39,114 nucleotides of DNA from Hyphococcus sp. (GCA_021776315.1 JAJFGD010000206.1:1-39114), one strand, 5' to 3'; numbered from the stretch's first letter, positions 27,852 through 38,125 are shown. Made by a program: numbers and translations. The notes: generated by a model from the sequence alone, not told the origin.

Positions 27852-28394
27852 ATGATCAGAACCACAGGCATATTCCTGTTTTTATGCATTGCCGCCTGCG
27901 CGAGTCCGCCCGTCAATCGGGTATCGGACCGGCCCCTCACCACTGTCGAGGCTGTGGAAATCGATCAATATTTAGGCATTTGGTTTGAAATTGCACGGTT
28001 TCCCAATTCTTTCGAAAAGGACTGTGAGGGCGTAACCGCCGAGTATGCATGGCGGGATGATGGGCTTCTTTCTGTCGTCAATTCCTGCCGGAAACATGAC
28101 CTAGACGGCGAATTGAAGGTTGCTACGGGAAGAGGCAAGGTCGTGGATCAAGACACCAATGCCAAACTCAAAGTCAGTTTCTTTGGACCATTTTGGGGTG
28201 ACTATTGGATTATTGATTTGGCCGAGGATTATTCTCTCGCGCTCGTGAGCGAACCAAAAGGTAGGTATCTCTGGATACTTTCTCGCACACCAACGATCTC
28301 GGATGAGGTAAAATCTGACGCTTTGTCCAAACTACAATCTTTTGGCTATGACACGTCAGCACTCTATTTCACGAAGCAGCCTGGATTGAACTAA
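27852..28394 (+). CDS. blc: Lipocalin lipoprotein (Blc type)
   Basis: A 180-aa outer-membrane lipocalin. The lipobox ends at Cys16 (CIAAC). The first lipocalin signature is YLGIWFEIARFPNSFEKDC. The barrel includes LKVSFFGPFWGDYWIID and the second signature region around EDYSLALVSEPKGRYLWILS. Blc proteins bind lysophospholipids or fatty acids and are linked to membrane stress. AGAGGA lies 7 nt before the ATG at 27852. The 191-nt gap to the divergent YfgM-like gene shows no other feature. Confidence 0.93.
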   Translation: MIRTTGIFLFLCIAACASPPVNRVSDRPLTTVEAVEIDQYLGIWFEIARFPNSFEKDCEGVTAEYAWRDDGLLSVVNSCRKHDLDGELKVATGRGKVVDQDTNAKLKVSFFGPFWGDYWIIDLAEDYSLALVSEPKGRYLWILSRTPTISDEVKSDALSKLQSFGYDTSALYFTKQPGLN

Positions 28395-28409
28395 GGTCCT
28401 AAACCAGCC

Positions 28410-28430
28410 GATTGATTGAAGCGATCAATC
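28410..28430. terminator. Hairpin between convergent blc and apt
   Basis: GATTGAT (28410-28416) and ATCAATC (28424-28430) form a perfect 7-bp stem with a 7-nt loop, 15 nt after blc and 20 nt after apt. No clear T-run follows on either strand, so termination strength is doubtful. Confidence 0.35.
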
Positions 28431-28450
28431 CTGTCGAGACATTCACGATT

Positions 28451-28978
28451 TCACTCGCCTTCAAATTCAACCAATGACGTAATGTTGTGGCCCATATCGC
28501 GAATTTTTTGCGATCCACCTAGGTCCGGTAAATCAACCACAAACGCACATAAAACAATCTCAGCGCCAGCACGTTCCATCAACTTGATCGCTGCTGTTGC
28601 AGTCCCGCCTGTGGCAATCAGGTCGTCAACCAACAATATTCGCTCACCTGGCTCAACGGAATCGGTGTGGATCTCGACCTCATCCGTGCCATATTCAAGT
28701 TCATAGCTTTCACTAATGGTCTCAAATGGGAGCTTCCCTTTTTTTCGCACAGGTACAAAACCGACGGATAGTTGATGTGCGATTGCGCCCCCTAGAATGA
28801 AGCCTCGCGCCTCAATCCCTGCCACCTTGTCGATCTTGGCACCGGCTAAAGGTTGAACCAATTCGTCAATTGCCCGGCGAAATCCCCTCGGATCGGTCAG
28901 CAAAGTGGTGATGTCACGGAACATAATTCCAGGTTTTGGGTAATCGGGAATGGTTCGAATAACGGTTTTCAGGTCCAT
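28451..28978 (-). CDS. apt: Adenine phosphoribosyltransferase
   Basis: A 175-aa purine-salvage enzyme that makes AMP from adenine and PRPP. It has the PRPP-binding signature [12 protein letters not shown] (115-126), the adenine-site segment [14 protein letters not shown] and the flexible-loop [20 protein letters not shown]. Length and start match the family. AAGGAT lies about 7 nt upstream of the ATG. It is a single gene that faces blc tail to tail and is divergent from the M13 peptidase gene. The 221-nt gap between apt and the peptidase has no gene. Confidence 0.97.
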   Translation of the reverse strand: MDLKTVIRTIPDYPKPGIMFRDITTLLTDPRGFRRAIDELVQPLAGAKIDKVAGIEARGFILGGAIAHQLSVGFVPVRKKGKLPFETISESYELEYGTDEVEIHTDSVEPGERILLVDDLIATGGTATAAIKLMERAGAEIVLCAFVVDLPDLGGSQKIRDMGHNITSLVEFEGE

Positions 28979-29199
28979 GAGGATAATCCTTAGCTAAGCC
29001 CGTGAACATGACGGAATCGCCGAAAACCAGCAATAGGCTAAATCAACACTGAATGCCTAAAGCCGTAGAGAATTGGTTCTCAGTTGGCCGAGCGAGGCCT
29101 TCGGTTAATCCCATATAACTTGCAGTTGATCGCCAAATCTGGAATGAAACCCTGGGGAAAAAACCTACCAAATGACCGGATTATTCGAGGAAACCAACG

Positions 29200-31278
29200 A
29201 TGAAAAAATTTCTACTGGCGGGCGCAGCAGCCTTTGTACTTTACGGCTGCGGCGAGCAAACGGACACGAGTTCAACAGACGGTGCAACAAACCAATCACA
29301 ATCAGGCGGATCTGCGCAGGCAGCCGATCCAGAGCTTGGTGAATTCGGCATTGAAACCCAATATATCGATGCCAATGTGGATCCCGGCGATGATTTTTAC
29401 CGCCACGTCAATGCCGGCTGGCTAGATACGTTTGAAATTCCTGAAGAGTTTTCATCATACGGTTCATTCACTGTGTTGTTTGAGCGTTCAGAAGAGCGCG
29501 TACGGGCAATCATTGAAAGCGCCGCAACTGGTGCAAATGCTCCAGGGTCTGTTGAGCAAAAAATTGGCGATTTCTTTGCCAGCTATACTGATGTCGATGC
29601 GATCAACGCTGCTGGGCTAGTACCTCTTGCAGATGATCTAGCGGCAATTGATAGCTTGCAATCACATGATGATGTCGCCCGTATGATGGCGCGTTCTGAC
29701 CTCGCTGCCACGTCATTTCTTGGGGCTTGGGTCGATATAGATTCAAAACAACCAAATCGTTATGTGGTGTATCTTACACAATCTGGTCTCGGCATGCCGA
29801 ACCGCGACTATTATCTCGATGCTAAGTTTGCCGACAAAGCCGAAAAATACAAAAGCTATATCGCGCAAATCTTAAATCTAGCGGACACGCCAGATGCGGC
29901 TGCCAAAGCTGAGGCAATCTATGCGGTTGAAGAACGTATGGCGGGCGTTCATTGGGAACCGGCAAAACGTCGAAACCGCGACCTCACCTACAACCTAAAA
30001 ACCAAAGAAGAACTTGCCGCGTTTGCACCGGGCGTACCTTGGAGCTCAATGTTCGAAGTAGCAGGTCTTGGTGCTCAAAATGAGTTTGTGGTTCGCGAAG
30101 ACGACGCGATTCAAAACTTGGCGGCAATTTTTGGCGAAACCTCGGTCGATACTTGGAAAGCTTATTTGCGATTCCATCATTTGAGCGACAATTCGAATGT
30201 TTTACCGGAGACATTTGACGATGCCAACTTTGCGTTCTTCGGTACAGAACTCCGCGGAACGCCGAAAAAACGTGAACGTTGGAAACGCGGTGTTGCTGCT
30301 GTAAATGGGGCGCTGGGCGAGGCTGTTGGGGAGGTCTATGTTGATCAGCACTTCCCGGCGGATTCAAAAGAAAAAATGGACCAGCTCGTCCAGAACCTGC
30401 GTGCTGCACTTGATGAGCGTCTCGATACGCTTCCGTGGATGGGCGACGATACAAAAGTCGAAGCCCACGCCAAACTGGAGAAGTTCACACCGAAAATCGG
30501 TTACCCTGATAAGTGGAAAGACTATTCAAGTTTCGACGTTGTTGCCGGTGATCCATATGGCAATTCAAAGCGGGCGAATGCATTTGGATGGGAAGATCAA
30601 ATTTCCAAATTGGGCGGCCCAATCGACAGAACCGAATGGTTTATGACACCGCAAACAGTCAATGCGTATTACAGCCCTAATCGCAATGAAATCGTATTTC
30701 CAGCAGCGATCCTTCAAGCACCATTCTTCGATCCAGGTGCTGATGCAGCTGTGAACTATGGCGGCATTGGTGCTGTCATCGGGCATGAGATTGGTCACGG
30801 ATTTGACGACCAAGGCCGAAAATCGGATGGCGATGGCGTATTACGTGATTGGTGGACAGGCGAAGATGCGACCAACTTCGAAGCACTTACTGATGCACTT
30901 GGTGCTCAGTATGAGCAATATGAGCCAATCGAAGGCTTCCCACTCGATCCTAACCTGACGATGGGAGAAAACATCGGTGATGTCGGCGGTCTCGCTATGG
31001 CATACCACGCCTATAAACTTTCACTGGGTGGGGCAGAAGCACCTGTGATCAACGGTTTCACCGGCGACCAACGCTTCTTTATGGCCTGGGCCCAAGTTTG
31101 GAAACGTGTCCAGCGCGACGAGGCTTTGAAAAACCAGATTGCAACAGATCCACACTCACCGGCCCAATTCCGGGTAAACGGCGTCGTGCGCAATATGGAT
31201 GCCTGGTATGAAGCGTTTGAGGTCACTGAAGGTGATGCGCTCTATCTTGCACCAGAGGACCGCGTTCAAATCTGGTAA
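29200..31278 (+). CDS. M13 (neprilysin-like) metallopeptidase lipoprotein
   Basis: A 692-aa zinc endopeptidase. The lipobox ends at Cys17 (VLYGC), placing it in the periplasm on a membrane anchor. A Ser/Gln/Thr-rich spacer is followed by the M13 N-terminal domain, then the catalytic HEIGH (529-533) in VIGHEIGHGFDDQGR and the third zinc ligand Glu590 in GENIGDVGG. NAYYSPNRNEIVFPAAILQ and the C-terminal W-containing tail end (VQIW) are typical of the family. It probably degrades peptides in the periplasm. GAGGA lies 10 nt before the ATG. It is a single gene with its own terminator. Confidence 0.95.
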   Translation: MKKFLLAGAAAFVLYGCGEQTDTSSTDGATNQSQSGGSAQAADPELGEFGIETQYIDANVDPGDDFYRHVNAGWLDTFEIPEEFSSYGSFTVLFERSEERVRAIIESAATGANAPGSVEQKIGDFFASYTDVDAINAAGLVPLADDLAAIDSLQSHDDVARMMARSDLAATSFLGAWVDIDSKQPNRYVVYLTQSGLGMPNRDYYLDAKFADKAEKYKSYIAQILNLADTPDAAAKAEAIYAVEERMAGVHWEPAKRRNRDLTYNLKTKEELAAFAPGVPWSSMFEVAGLGAQNEFVVREDDAIQNLAAIFGETSVDTWKAYLRFHHLSDNSNVLPETFDDANFAFFGTELRGTPKKRERWKRGVAAVNGALGEAVGEVYVDQHFPADSKEKMDQLVQNLRAALDERLDTLPWMGDDTKVEAHAKLEKFTPKIGYPDKWKDYSSFDVVAGDPYGNSKRANAFGWEDQISKLGGPIDRTEWFMTPQTVNAYYSPNRNEIVFPAAILQAPFFDPGADAAVNYGGIGAVIGHEIGHGFDDQGRKSDGDGVLRDWWTGEDATNFEALTDALGAQYEQYEPIEGFPLDPNLTMGENIGDVGGLAMAYHAYKLSLGGAEAPVINGFTGDQRFFMAWAQVWKRVQRDEALKNQIATDPHSPAQFRVNGVVRNMDAWYEAFEVTEGDALYLAPEDRVQIW

Positions 31279-31304
31279 ACGGCGCAACCAAAGCGTGTTT
31301 ATGG

Positions 31305-31334
31305 AAAAGCCCCGTTTTGAGCGGGGCTTTTTCT
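31305..31334 (+). terminator. Rho-independent terminator after the M13 peptidase
   Basis: AAAAGCCCCG (31305-31314) pairs perfectly with CGGGGCTTTT (31322-31331) across a 7-nt loop and is followed by T-rich sequence. It lies 26 nt after the stop and separates the peptidase from cobT. Confidence 0.9.
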
Positions 31335-31396
31335 TTGTGGGCTGCAAATGAGTAAATCATTTGGGATTTCGCCAGGGACGAATTATGTAAGGCCTT

Positions 31397-33247
31397 ATGA
31401 CGCCAAAAGAACAAATACGGGAAGCCTTTAAGCGAGCGCTCCTCCACACGACGCGGGCGCTTTCATCGCAATCCGACGTAGAAGTCGCTTTCGGCGGCGA
31501 ACATGCCCATGTTCAGGGACGATCCGCACGGATTCCCCTTCCCGCTCGCAATATCGATCCAGACACAGCGGCCCTCGCCCGTGGCGAAGGGGATGCAGCA
31601 GCCCTACGTCTCGCACATCACAATTCTGAGGCCCATCAAAGACTCGCACCAAAAGGCGCTGAGGCACGGGCCATATTCTCAGCTTTGGAGAATGCTCGTT
31701 GCGAAGCCATTGGCGCTTTGGCATTAAAAGGCGTTGGCGATAATCTTGCGGCATCCTTAGAAAAAGTGATTGGCGACAAAGGCTATGACAGTCTGAACGC
31801 AAAAGATGCTTCGTCGCTTTCCGATGCTGCAGCACTGTTAGTGCGCGAACGCATTACCGGGCGCAAACCGCCCGATGCTGCTGCGGCGATCATGGAAGCC
31901 TGGCGTACCGATCTTGAAGAACAGGCGGGCGCTTCACTTGATGCTCTCGCAAATGCCAATTCCCTGGATGACCAAACGGCCTTTGCGAAGCTCGCACGTG
32001 CGTTCATTCGCGATTTGGATATTGATGATGACGATCAAGGCGATCAGCCAAGCGACGAAAAACAAGATAGTGATGAGTCGGAAGACGATAGCGATAACCA
32101 AAATGACGAAGCCGATGATAATCCCGGTGCCGACGAAATGCCAGATGATACCGGAACCGGCGACGCCGAAGATGGTGATGCCGATCTTTCCGACCAAGAA
32201 ATGGATTCAAACTTTGAGGAAGATGATGGTGCGGCCGAAAATGCCAAAATCTCTTCGTTACGCACAAAGTTTGAAGGCGATACCGGTGACACTTACAAAC
32301 CCTTTACGACCGAATTTGATGAGATCGCAGAAGCAGTCGATCTTTGCGACCCTGAAGAGCTGCAGCGATTGAGGCGATCCCTCGATCGACAGCTTGAAAA
32401 CCTACATGCAATTGTGGCGCGTCTCGCCAACAAGCTGCAGAGGAAACTAATGGCGCAGCAAAACCGTAGCTGGTCATTTGACCTCGATGAAGGCGTTTTG
32501 GATGCCGCACGACTCGCACGCGTCGTCGCAGACCCAATGCAGCCCCTTTCGTTCAAAATGGAACAAGAACAGGATTTTCGCGATACCGTTGTCACACTCC
32601 TGATTGATAATTCAGGGTCAATGCGTGGTCGTCCGATCACGATCGCGGCTATTTGCGCTGATATTCTAGCACGTACGTTGGAACGATGCGGCGTGAAAGT
32701 TGAAATTCTCGGTTTCACAACGCGGGCTTGGAAGGGCGGTAAGGCGCGAGAAAAGTGGGTTGAGGATGGGCGCCCAGCAAAACCTGGACGTTTGAATGAT
32801 CTACGTCATGTCATCTACAAACCGGCTGACGCGCCATGGCGGCGTTCGCGAACCTCTCTCGGCCTAATGATGAAAGAAGGATTGTTGAAAGAGAATATCG
32901 ACGGGGAAGCATTGATGTGGGCGCATAACCGGCTGCTCGGCAGACCTGAATCGCGTCGGATCATGATGGTGATCTCAGATGGGGCTCCCGTCGATGATAC
33001 AACCTCGTCGGCAAATGGTGGTGCTTATCTCGAGCGTCATCTGCGCGAAGTCATTCATCACATCGAAAACCGTTCCCCAGTGGAGTTACTGGCGATTGGA
33101 ATCGGGCATGATGTCACGCGCTATTACCGGCGGGCACTCACTATTGTCGACGTGGATCAGTTGGGCGGTGCGATCATCGATAAGTTGGCAGAATTGTTTG
33201 ATGAAGATGCCCATCGGCGCGACCACAAACGAAACCGCGTCGCTTAA
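31397..33247 (+). CDS. cobT: Aerobic cobaltochelatase subunit CobT
   Basis: A 616-aa subunit of the ATP-dependent CobNST chelatase that inserts cobalt into hydrogenobyrinic acid a,c-diamide in aerobic cobalamin synthesis. The N-terminal half begins [15 protein letters not shown] long acidic region (about 210-285, rich in Asp/Glu/Asn) links to a C-terminal VWA domain with the MIDAS motif DNSGS (404-408). CobS, the AAA+ partner usually next to it, is not in the window, nor is CobN. Its stop overlaps by 4 nt the stop of the convergent b561-YceI gene at a shared TTAA. Confidence 0.93.
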   Translation: MTPKEQIREAFKRALLHTTRALSSQSDVEVAFGGEHAHVQGRSARIPLPARNIDPDTAALARGEGDAAALRLAHHNSEAHQRLAPKGAEARAIFSALENARCEAIGALALKGVGDNLAASLEKVIGDKGYDSLNAKDASSLSDAAALLVRERITGRKPPDAAAAIMEAWRTDLEEQAGASLDALANANSLDDQTAFAKLARAFIRDLDIDDDDQGDQPSDEKQDSDESEDDSDNQNDEADDNPGADEMPDDTGTGDAEDGDADLSDQEMDSNFEEDDGAAENAKISSLRTKFEGDTGDTYKPFTTEFDEIAEAVDLCDPEELQRLRRSLDRQLENLHAIVARLANKLQRKLMAQQNRSWSFDLDEGVLDAARLARVVADPMQPLSFKMEQEQDFRDTVVTLLIDNSGSMRGRPITIAAICADILARTLERCGVKVEILGFTTRAWKGGKAREKWVEDGRPAKPGRLNDLRHVIYKPADAPWRRSRTSLGLMMKEGLLKENIDGEALMWAHNRLLGRPESRRIMMVISDGAPVDDTTSSANGGAYLERHLREVIHHIENRSPVELLAIGIGHDVTRYYRRALTIVDVDQLGGAIIDKLAELFDEDAHRRDHKRNRVA

Positions 33248-34422
33248 GGCAATTGCGTTGCATGAATTTCAAATTTGACCTCGACGCTAAGCGCGACACC
33301 TTCTGCGCTTAACCATTCTTCGTTAAGGCCAAGGCCAAAGTCAGTGCGCGTTAAATTCGTGCTGCCTTTAGCAATAACAACATCCCCATTTTGCGACATT
33401 GAAAATGCCAATGTTACGGGAAGAATGAATTCCTTTATTTGCAAGGTGCCAACGGCCCTATAGCTACCGTCATCGTTTTCCAAAATGTTTCTCGAACTAA
33501 AAACAGCTGACGGGTATTGAGCAACGTCAAACCATTCTTTTTCCGGTATCGTTGAATCCCGAAGCGTGTCACCAGTCGTGGCAGAGCCTGTACCAACAAT
33601 AACTTCAACAGCTGAACCGTCCAGGTTTCCTGTGTCAAAGTTTACTTGGGCGCGAAAGTCACTAAAGCGCCCCTCAAACTTTCGGTCCTTTTCCATCCCA
33701 ACAAAAACAAGCTGACTAGCGTCATAGTCCACACTCCAATTGGATGGCCCGTCGCTGCTATCGTGCGTTAAAGTAGATTGCGTGGCGGAGGACTGAACGG
33801 CGAAATACAGCATTGTCCCGATCGATAAGAATCCAAGGATTGCAAAAACGCCTGCCCACTGCGCAACTACGCTTGGTGCCATGCTTTTAAAGACACCATC
33901 TTTGTCGATGAAGTTGTGCTTTAAGGCAGCGGCGACGTGAAGCACAAACAGCACAAGGGTGGATTTTGCCAACAATTCATGGGCCTCTTTGAACAGATCT
34001 TCCGACGCGCCAGCATCTGCAACATTTGTGAAAAATGGCAGATGTGGAATGGGAACAAGGCCAAACAGTTTTGTTGGAATATCCAGCGGGGAAACCGAAA
34101 CCATTGCCCAACCAACAAGCGGGGTAAGAACCATCAACGCGTAAAAACCCCAATGGGTCATGCGAGCGCCGGTTTTCTGCCAAGCCGGCATTTCGAACGG
34201 TAAAGGCGGTGGCTTATGGCCCAATCGCCATCCCAATCGAATGACAGTCAAAAATAGGATTGAGAAGCCAAAGGACTTATGAAGCTGAAAGAGATCGAAT
34301 TTTATCGAAGAATCATTGGGCAGGTTATGCATATAGAGGCCACCCGCGATCTGGCCCAAAATCAAAATCGCGAGTGCCCAATGAAGAACAATCGCGACCG
34401 AAGTGTAGCGATGATTTTTCAA
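33244..34422 (-). CDS. Cytochrome b561 - YceI fusion protein
   Basis: A 392-aa two-domain protein. Residues 1 to about 180 form a cytochrome b561 with four membrane helices and haem ligands at His14, His48, His148 and His162, matching the 34- and 14-residue spacings of E. coli CybB. A further helix (about 188-212) leads to a periplasmic YceI lipocalin-like domain (about 228-390, [15 protein letters not shown] to [10 protein letters not shown]), a fold that binds polyisoprenoids such as quinones. The start is a TTG at 34422 because no ATG lies before the first helix. It begins 7 nt after the preceding YceI stop, so translation is probably coupled. The fusion suggests quinone-linked electron transfer, which is inference. 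Confidence 0.88.
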   Translation of the reverse strand: MKNHRYTSVAIVLHWALAILILGQIAGGLYMHNLPNDSSIKFDLFQLHKSFGFSILFLTVIRLGWRLGHKPPPLPFEMPAWQKTGARMTHWGFYALMVLTPLVGWAMVSVSPLDIPTKLFGLVPIPHLPFFTNVADAGASEDLFKEAHELLAKSTLVLFVLHVAAALKHNFIDKDGVFKSMAPSVVAQWAGVFAILGFLSIGTMLYFAVQSSATQSTLTHDSSDGPSNWSVDYDASQLVFVGMEKDRKFEGRFSDFRAQVNFDTGNLDGSAVEVIVGTGSATTGDTLRDSTIPEKEWFDVAQYPSAVFSSRNILENDDGSYRAVGTLQIKEFILPVTLAFSMSQNGDVVIAKGSTNLTRTDFGLGLNEEWLSAEGVALSVEVKFEIHATQLP

Positions 34423-34429
34423 AATCGGC

Positions 34430-35065
34430 TCATTCTTCTTCTGCAGGCAGGATAAATTCCGCTTCTATTGTAATCACGACCTCATCACTTACGCTCGGGG
34501 CTAGAAAATCAACATCGAAGTCAGATCGTAAAACATTGGCGCTTGCAGAAAAACCAAGCTTGTAAAGAGATTTACGTGTGTCAAACCCATCTTTTCTAAA
34601 TACAACATCGAGTTCTACCGGCTTGGTAATACCTTTAATGGTAAGATCACCAATCATTTTTCCTGTGTTGTCACTAGTTTGTTCCAGTGACGTGCTGACA
34701 AAAGTTATTTGTGGATGGTTTTCCACGTCAAAGAAACGCTCTCCCTTTAGATGACCATCGAAAACATCAACACCCGTATCAATAGAAGTTGCGTCAATTG
34801 TTACATTGACCGAGGACGAGGCCGGGTCATCTGCGTTCCAATTCAAATCTGCATCCCATTCACGCCAACGCAACCATGGGTTTGAATAGCCACCATGGGA
34901 ATAGCTGAAGGTAATGTATCGGTGCTTTGCCTCGGCGGTATAAGTTCCAGAAATAGCTGTGAATCCAGCATCATCATTCCCTTCAGTCTGTCCGTTTGCG
35001 GATTCTCCGCAAGCAACAATGGCAAGAATGGCGGCAACCGATAGCGCTTGTTTTGTGAAATTCAT
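34430..35065 (-). CDS. YceI-family lipoprotein
   Basis: A 211-aa exported protein with the lipobox ending at Cys19 (AIVAC), then a YceI domain (GTYTAEAKHRYITFSYSHGGY, FFDVENHPQITFVS, DLTIKGITKPVELDV, RSDFDVDFLAP). The family binds long isoprenoid chains. The start at 35065 is used because AGGGA lies 8 nt upstream and gives a normal signal peptide. A frame open from 35119 adds 18 non-signal residues. It is followed 7 nt later by the b561-YceI fusion, giving two YceI domains in one unit. Confidence 0.9.
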   Translation of the reverse strand: MNFTKQALSVAAILAIVACGESANGQTEGNDDAGFTAISGTYTAEAKHRYITFSYSHGGYSNPWLRWREWDADLNWNADDPASSSVNVTIDATSIDTGVDVFDGHLKGERFFDVENHPQITFVSTSLEQTSDNTGKMIGDLTIKGITKPVELDVVFRKDGFDTRKSLYKLGFSASANVLRSDFDVDFLAPSVSDEVVITIEAEFILPAEEE

Positions 35066-35116
35066 TGAACGGATCCCTAAATTGATAATGACTAGTTTGA
35101 TGGCTTCACATCCTAG

Positions 35117-35132
35117 CATGTAGACATGTAGA
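35117..35132. repeat. Tandem 8-nt repeat upstream of the YceI lipoprotein gene
   Basis: CATGTAGA occurs twice in direct succession (35117-35124 and 35125-35132), flanked by CTAG on both sides. It is about 52 nt upstream of the YceI start, in the 94-nt gap after the nitroreductase. On the minus strand a TACAAT box near 35150 could serve as a -10 element. Operator function is only a guess. Confidence 0.3.
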
Positions 35133-35159
35133 AACTAGAATTTTTATTGTATAGTAAAT

Positions 35160-35768
35160 CTAATAATCGGAAATAATCGAATTGAGGTTAGGTCGGCCGC
35201 GCTCTTTCGGGGAATCATTTGTCGAGCCGATATAGACAAACCCTGCAATCCGCTCATTTTCTGAGAGCATCAATGCTTTTGCGACCTGCTCATCAAAAGC
35301 ATACCACTCTGTCAGCCATTGGGCGGCAAAGCCATGAGCATTTGCTGCCAATAACAGGTTTTGACACACGGCTCCGGCACTCAATATCTGTTCCCATTCT
35401 GGTGTCCGGTGCGCTCGGTTTACACTTGAGATGACCGCGACCACGACAGGGGCTCGGCAAAAACGATTACGTTCTAAAGCAACTTTATTTTCGCCTGCAT
35501 CGGGGGTGTTCGCCAAAAACACCTTTCCCAATGTATCTCCAAAACGAATACGGGCTTCGCCCTGAAACCGAATAAACCGGAATGGTACGACCCGGCGATG
35601 ATCCGGCACCCTTGCAGCAATCGTTAACATATCTGACAGGGCATCAGCATCTGGCCCTGGCTCTGCCATAAAATCCGCTGGGGTGGACCGGCGTAAACGC
35701 AAAAGGCTCAACGTCGCCTCATTAGGATGCGCTGCCGGCAGGCTGTCGCCGAGCTCAGGGTTTTTCAT
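35160..35768 (-). CDS. Nitroreductase-family protein (YdjA-like)
   Basis: A 202-aa FMN-dependent oxidoreductase. It has LLRLRRSTPADF near the N-terminus for FMN phosphate contact, ARVPDHRRVVPFRFI, GAVCQNLLLAANAHGFAAQWLTEW and a C-terminal GFVYIGST. This is the compact YdjA/TdsD-like subgroup. The start at 35768 has GGAG 6 nt upstream. An upstream ATG at 35780 and a longer frame lack that. Members reduce nitroaromatics or quinones with NAD(P)H, but the physiological substrate is unknown. It lies 94 nt upstream of the YceI unit on the same strand and is divergent from the E1 gene. Confidence 0.88.
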   Translation of the reverse strand: MKNPELGDSLPAAHPNEATLSLLRLRRSTPADFMAEPGPDADALSDMLTIAARVPDHRRVVPFRFIRFQGEARIRFGDTLGKVFLANTPDAGENKVALERNRFCRAPVVVAVISSVNRAHRTPEWEQILSAGAVCQNLLLAANAHGFAAQWLTEWYAFDEQVAKALMLSENERIAGFVYIGSTNDSPKERGRPNLNSIISDY

Positions 35769-35902
35769 AATATTCTCCATTAAAGCAACGTTACACTTGG
35801 CAAACAGCGCATGATTGGTATTGAAATAGTCAAATCTAGACCTTTTGCACAAGAGCCAAGCCCCAATTCTCGGTTAGGCTCGTAATTTCGGGAATTAATG
35901 AA

Positions 35903-38125
35903 ATGGCGGGTGCGATTGCCGCTTCACAAGACGGATTTTTGACCCGCCTTCAGCTTGGGCGATTACCGGCTCCAACTTGCACCGTCACGCTTGGTCAAGC
36001 GGGCCTTAGTAAATCGGACCTGGCTGCACTGTTCGAATCTCAGTTGACCAGTCGGCGGCTGGACCTAGAGGCGCGGCGCCTTGGTGCAGAAAAGCGCGGC
36101 TATTACTCCATCGGTAGCTCTGGACACGAAGGTAACGCCGCGGTGGCGCGCGCTTTCCGCGTCGACGATATGGCGTTTCTCCATTATCGCAGTGGCGCTT
36201 TCTATATCGAGCGGGCGCGCAAGCTGCCTGGTGAAACGCCAATCTGGAATATGGCACTTTCTTTCGTCGCCTCTAGTGAGGACCCTATTTCTGGTGGCCG
36301 TCATAAAGTTATTGGATCAAAGCCCCTCTTCATCCCGCCTCAGACAAGCACGATTGCATCCCACCTTCCCAAAGCCGTGGGAACCGCTTTCAGTATCGCG
36401 CTAGCGCGAACACAAAAGAAGCCGGATGCGCAGCTTCCCCGTGACAGCGTTGTTTTGTGTAGTTTTGGCGATGCGTCAGCCAATCACTCGACGGCTGTAG
36501 GTGCTATCAATGCCGCGGCGCACACGGGGTTTCGCGGCCTGCCCCTACCCTTGGTTTTTGTTTGTGAAGACAATGGGATCGGCATCTCAGTCAAAACGCC
36601 TCAAGGCTGGATCGCCGCAAACTTCGGGTCAAAGCCTGGCCTAAGATATGTTTATGGTGATGCGCGCGACCCGTTAGACGCCATGCGCGCGGCGCGGGAA
36701 GCAGAACATTGTGTTAGAGCGGCACGCAAACCTGTTTTTTTACATCTGCGCACAGTCCGATTGATGGGACATGCTGGTTCGGACCTTGAAACCAGTTATC
36801 GCGACCGAATGGAAATTGAGGCTGAAGCTGATCAAGATCCTTTGCTTCATTGCGCGCGACGCCTTGTCGAAACAGGTACCATGTCATTGCCAGAGATTGA
36901 GGCTTTATATGAGAGGACCTCAGGATGTGTTCGTCGGGCAATGGAGAATGCGACTGGGCGTCCAAAATTGACGACGTCTGATTCTGTAACCGCATCGTTG
37001 ACCCCTCGCGCACCAGTCCGACGCACAACGCGCACTGGTCACATTCAGCCAAAGGCACCTGACGATTCACGCGCCCGATCAGAACCACAACATATGTCGC
37101 GCCTCATCTCTCTCGCTTTGGCAGAGCAGATGGAACGCGATGCCAATGTTACGGTTTTTGGTGAGGATGTTGCCAAAAAGGGCGGCGTTTATGGCGCAAC
37201 AACCCGATTGCAACAAAAGTTCGGACCCGCACGGGTGTTTGATACCATTCTTGATGAGCAGTCGATCCTCGGTATGGGCATTGGACTCGCCCATAATGGG
37301 TTTTTACCCGTCCCAGAAATTCAATTTTTGGCCTATGTCCATAATGCAGAAGACCAATTGCGTGGTGAGGCAGCATCTTTGTCTTTCTTCTCCAACGGTC
37401 AGTACACGAACCCTATGGTTGTACGTATTGCTGGGCTTGCTTATCAGAAAGGTTTCGGCGGTCATTTTCACAACGATAATTCCATGTCTGTTTTCCGCGA
37501 TATCCCTGGAATCGTTGTCGCTTGCCCTTCAAGCGGCGTTGAAGCTGTCAAGATGATGCGAGAAGCTTTTCGTATTGCCCGCGATGAGAAGCGCGTGGTC
37601 ATCTTTTTGGAGCCAATTGCCCTATACGGTACCAAAGACCTCCTTGAAGCAAATGATGGGCAGATGACCGGCGTCTTTGATCAGATCAATGACACGGCAG
37701 AATTTGGCAGCGTCAATGTCATTGGTAATAGCGAAAAAAGTGAAGACCTTGCGATTGTCACTTTTGGGAATGGCACATATTTGTCCCAGCGCGCTGCGGC
37801 CACTTTGAAATTGCAAGGCGTGAAAACTCGGATCATAGACCTTAGATGGCTTGTTCCCTTGCCGATTGATGCATTAGTGACCGCATTGGCGGATATAAAA
37901 AACGTTCTGATCGTTGATGAATGCCGGCGTAGCGGATCCCCCAGTGAAGAAATCATGGCACTCCTTTCGGAACACAATGTTGCGCCAAATTTGGTACGCA
38001 TAAACGGTGTGGACACGTTCATACCACTCGGTCCAGCGGCCGATACAGTTCTTGTCAGCGAAGACCAAATCGTCAAATCAGCGCTGAAACTTGTCGGTGC
38101 AAAAATACAGCGTGCAGCAGAATGA
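35903..38125 (+). CDS. Fused E1 alpha-beta 2-oxoacid dehydrogenase (thiamine diphosphate)
   Basis: A 740-aa protein that joins both subunits of a 2-oxoacid dehydrogenase E1 component. The alpha part (about 40-350) has the thiamine-diphosphate motif from GDASANHST (189 onward) to EDNGIGISV (Asn224), with Ala in place of the third Gly-type position. A Pro/Thr/Arg-rich linker (about 355-395) follows. The beta part (about 397-735) has FGEDVAKKGGVYGATTRLQQKFG, FDTILDEQSILGMGIGLA and DLRWLVPLPIDAL. It fits the branched-chain 2-oxoacid type better than pyruvate dehydrogenase. No E2 or E3 gene is visible. It overlaps the next gene by 4 nt (ATGA), so the two are translationally coupled. The substrate is inferred only. 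Confidence 0.9.
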   Translation: MAGAIAASQDGFLTRLQLGRLPAPTCTVTLGQAGLSKSDLAALFESQLTSRRLDLEARRLGAEKRGYYSIGSSGHEGNAAVARAFRVDDMAFLHYRSGAFYIERARKLPGETPIWNMALSFVASSEDPISGGRHKVIGSKPLFIPPQTSTIASHLPKAVGTAFSIALARTQKKPDAQLPRDSVVLCSFGDASANHSTAVGAINAAAHTGFRGLPLPLVFVCEDNGIGISVKTPQGWIAANFGSKPGLRYVYGDARDPLDAMRAAREAEHCVRAARKPVFLHLRTVRLMGHAGSDLETSYRDRMEIEAEADQDPLLHCARRLVETGTMSLPEIEALYERTSGCVRRAMENATGRPKLTTSDSVTASLTPRAPVRRTTRTGHIQPKAPDDSRARSEPQHMSRLISLALAEQMERDANVTVFGEDVAKKGGVYGATTRLQQKFGPARVFDTILDEQSILGMGIGLAHNGFLPVPEIQFLAYVHNAEDQLRGEAASLSFFSNGQYTNPMVVRIAGLAYQKGFGGHFHNDNSMSVFRDIPGIVVACPSSGVEAVKMMREAFRIARDEKRVVIFLEPIALYGTKDLLEANDGQMTGVFDQINDTAEFGSVNVIGNSEKSEDLAIVTFGNGTYLSQRAAATLKLQGVKTRIIDLRWLVPLPIDALVTALADIKNVLIVDECRRSGSPSEEIMALLSEHNVAPNLVRINGVDTFIPLGPAADTVLVSEDQIVKSALKLVGAKIQRAAE

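Noticed and set aside
31934-32292. Hydrophobic antisense frames opposite the middle of cobT
   Set aside because: They are produced by reading the Asp/Glu-rich codons backwards, which gives Ile/Val/Phe/Ser-rich strings. cobT is intact on the other strand.
33244-33247. Stop-codon overlap of cobT with the convergent b561-YceI gene as an antisense control device
   Set aside because: The overlap is only a shared TTAA, which occurs by chance in compact genomes. No hairpin or other signal is present.
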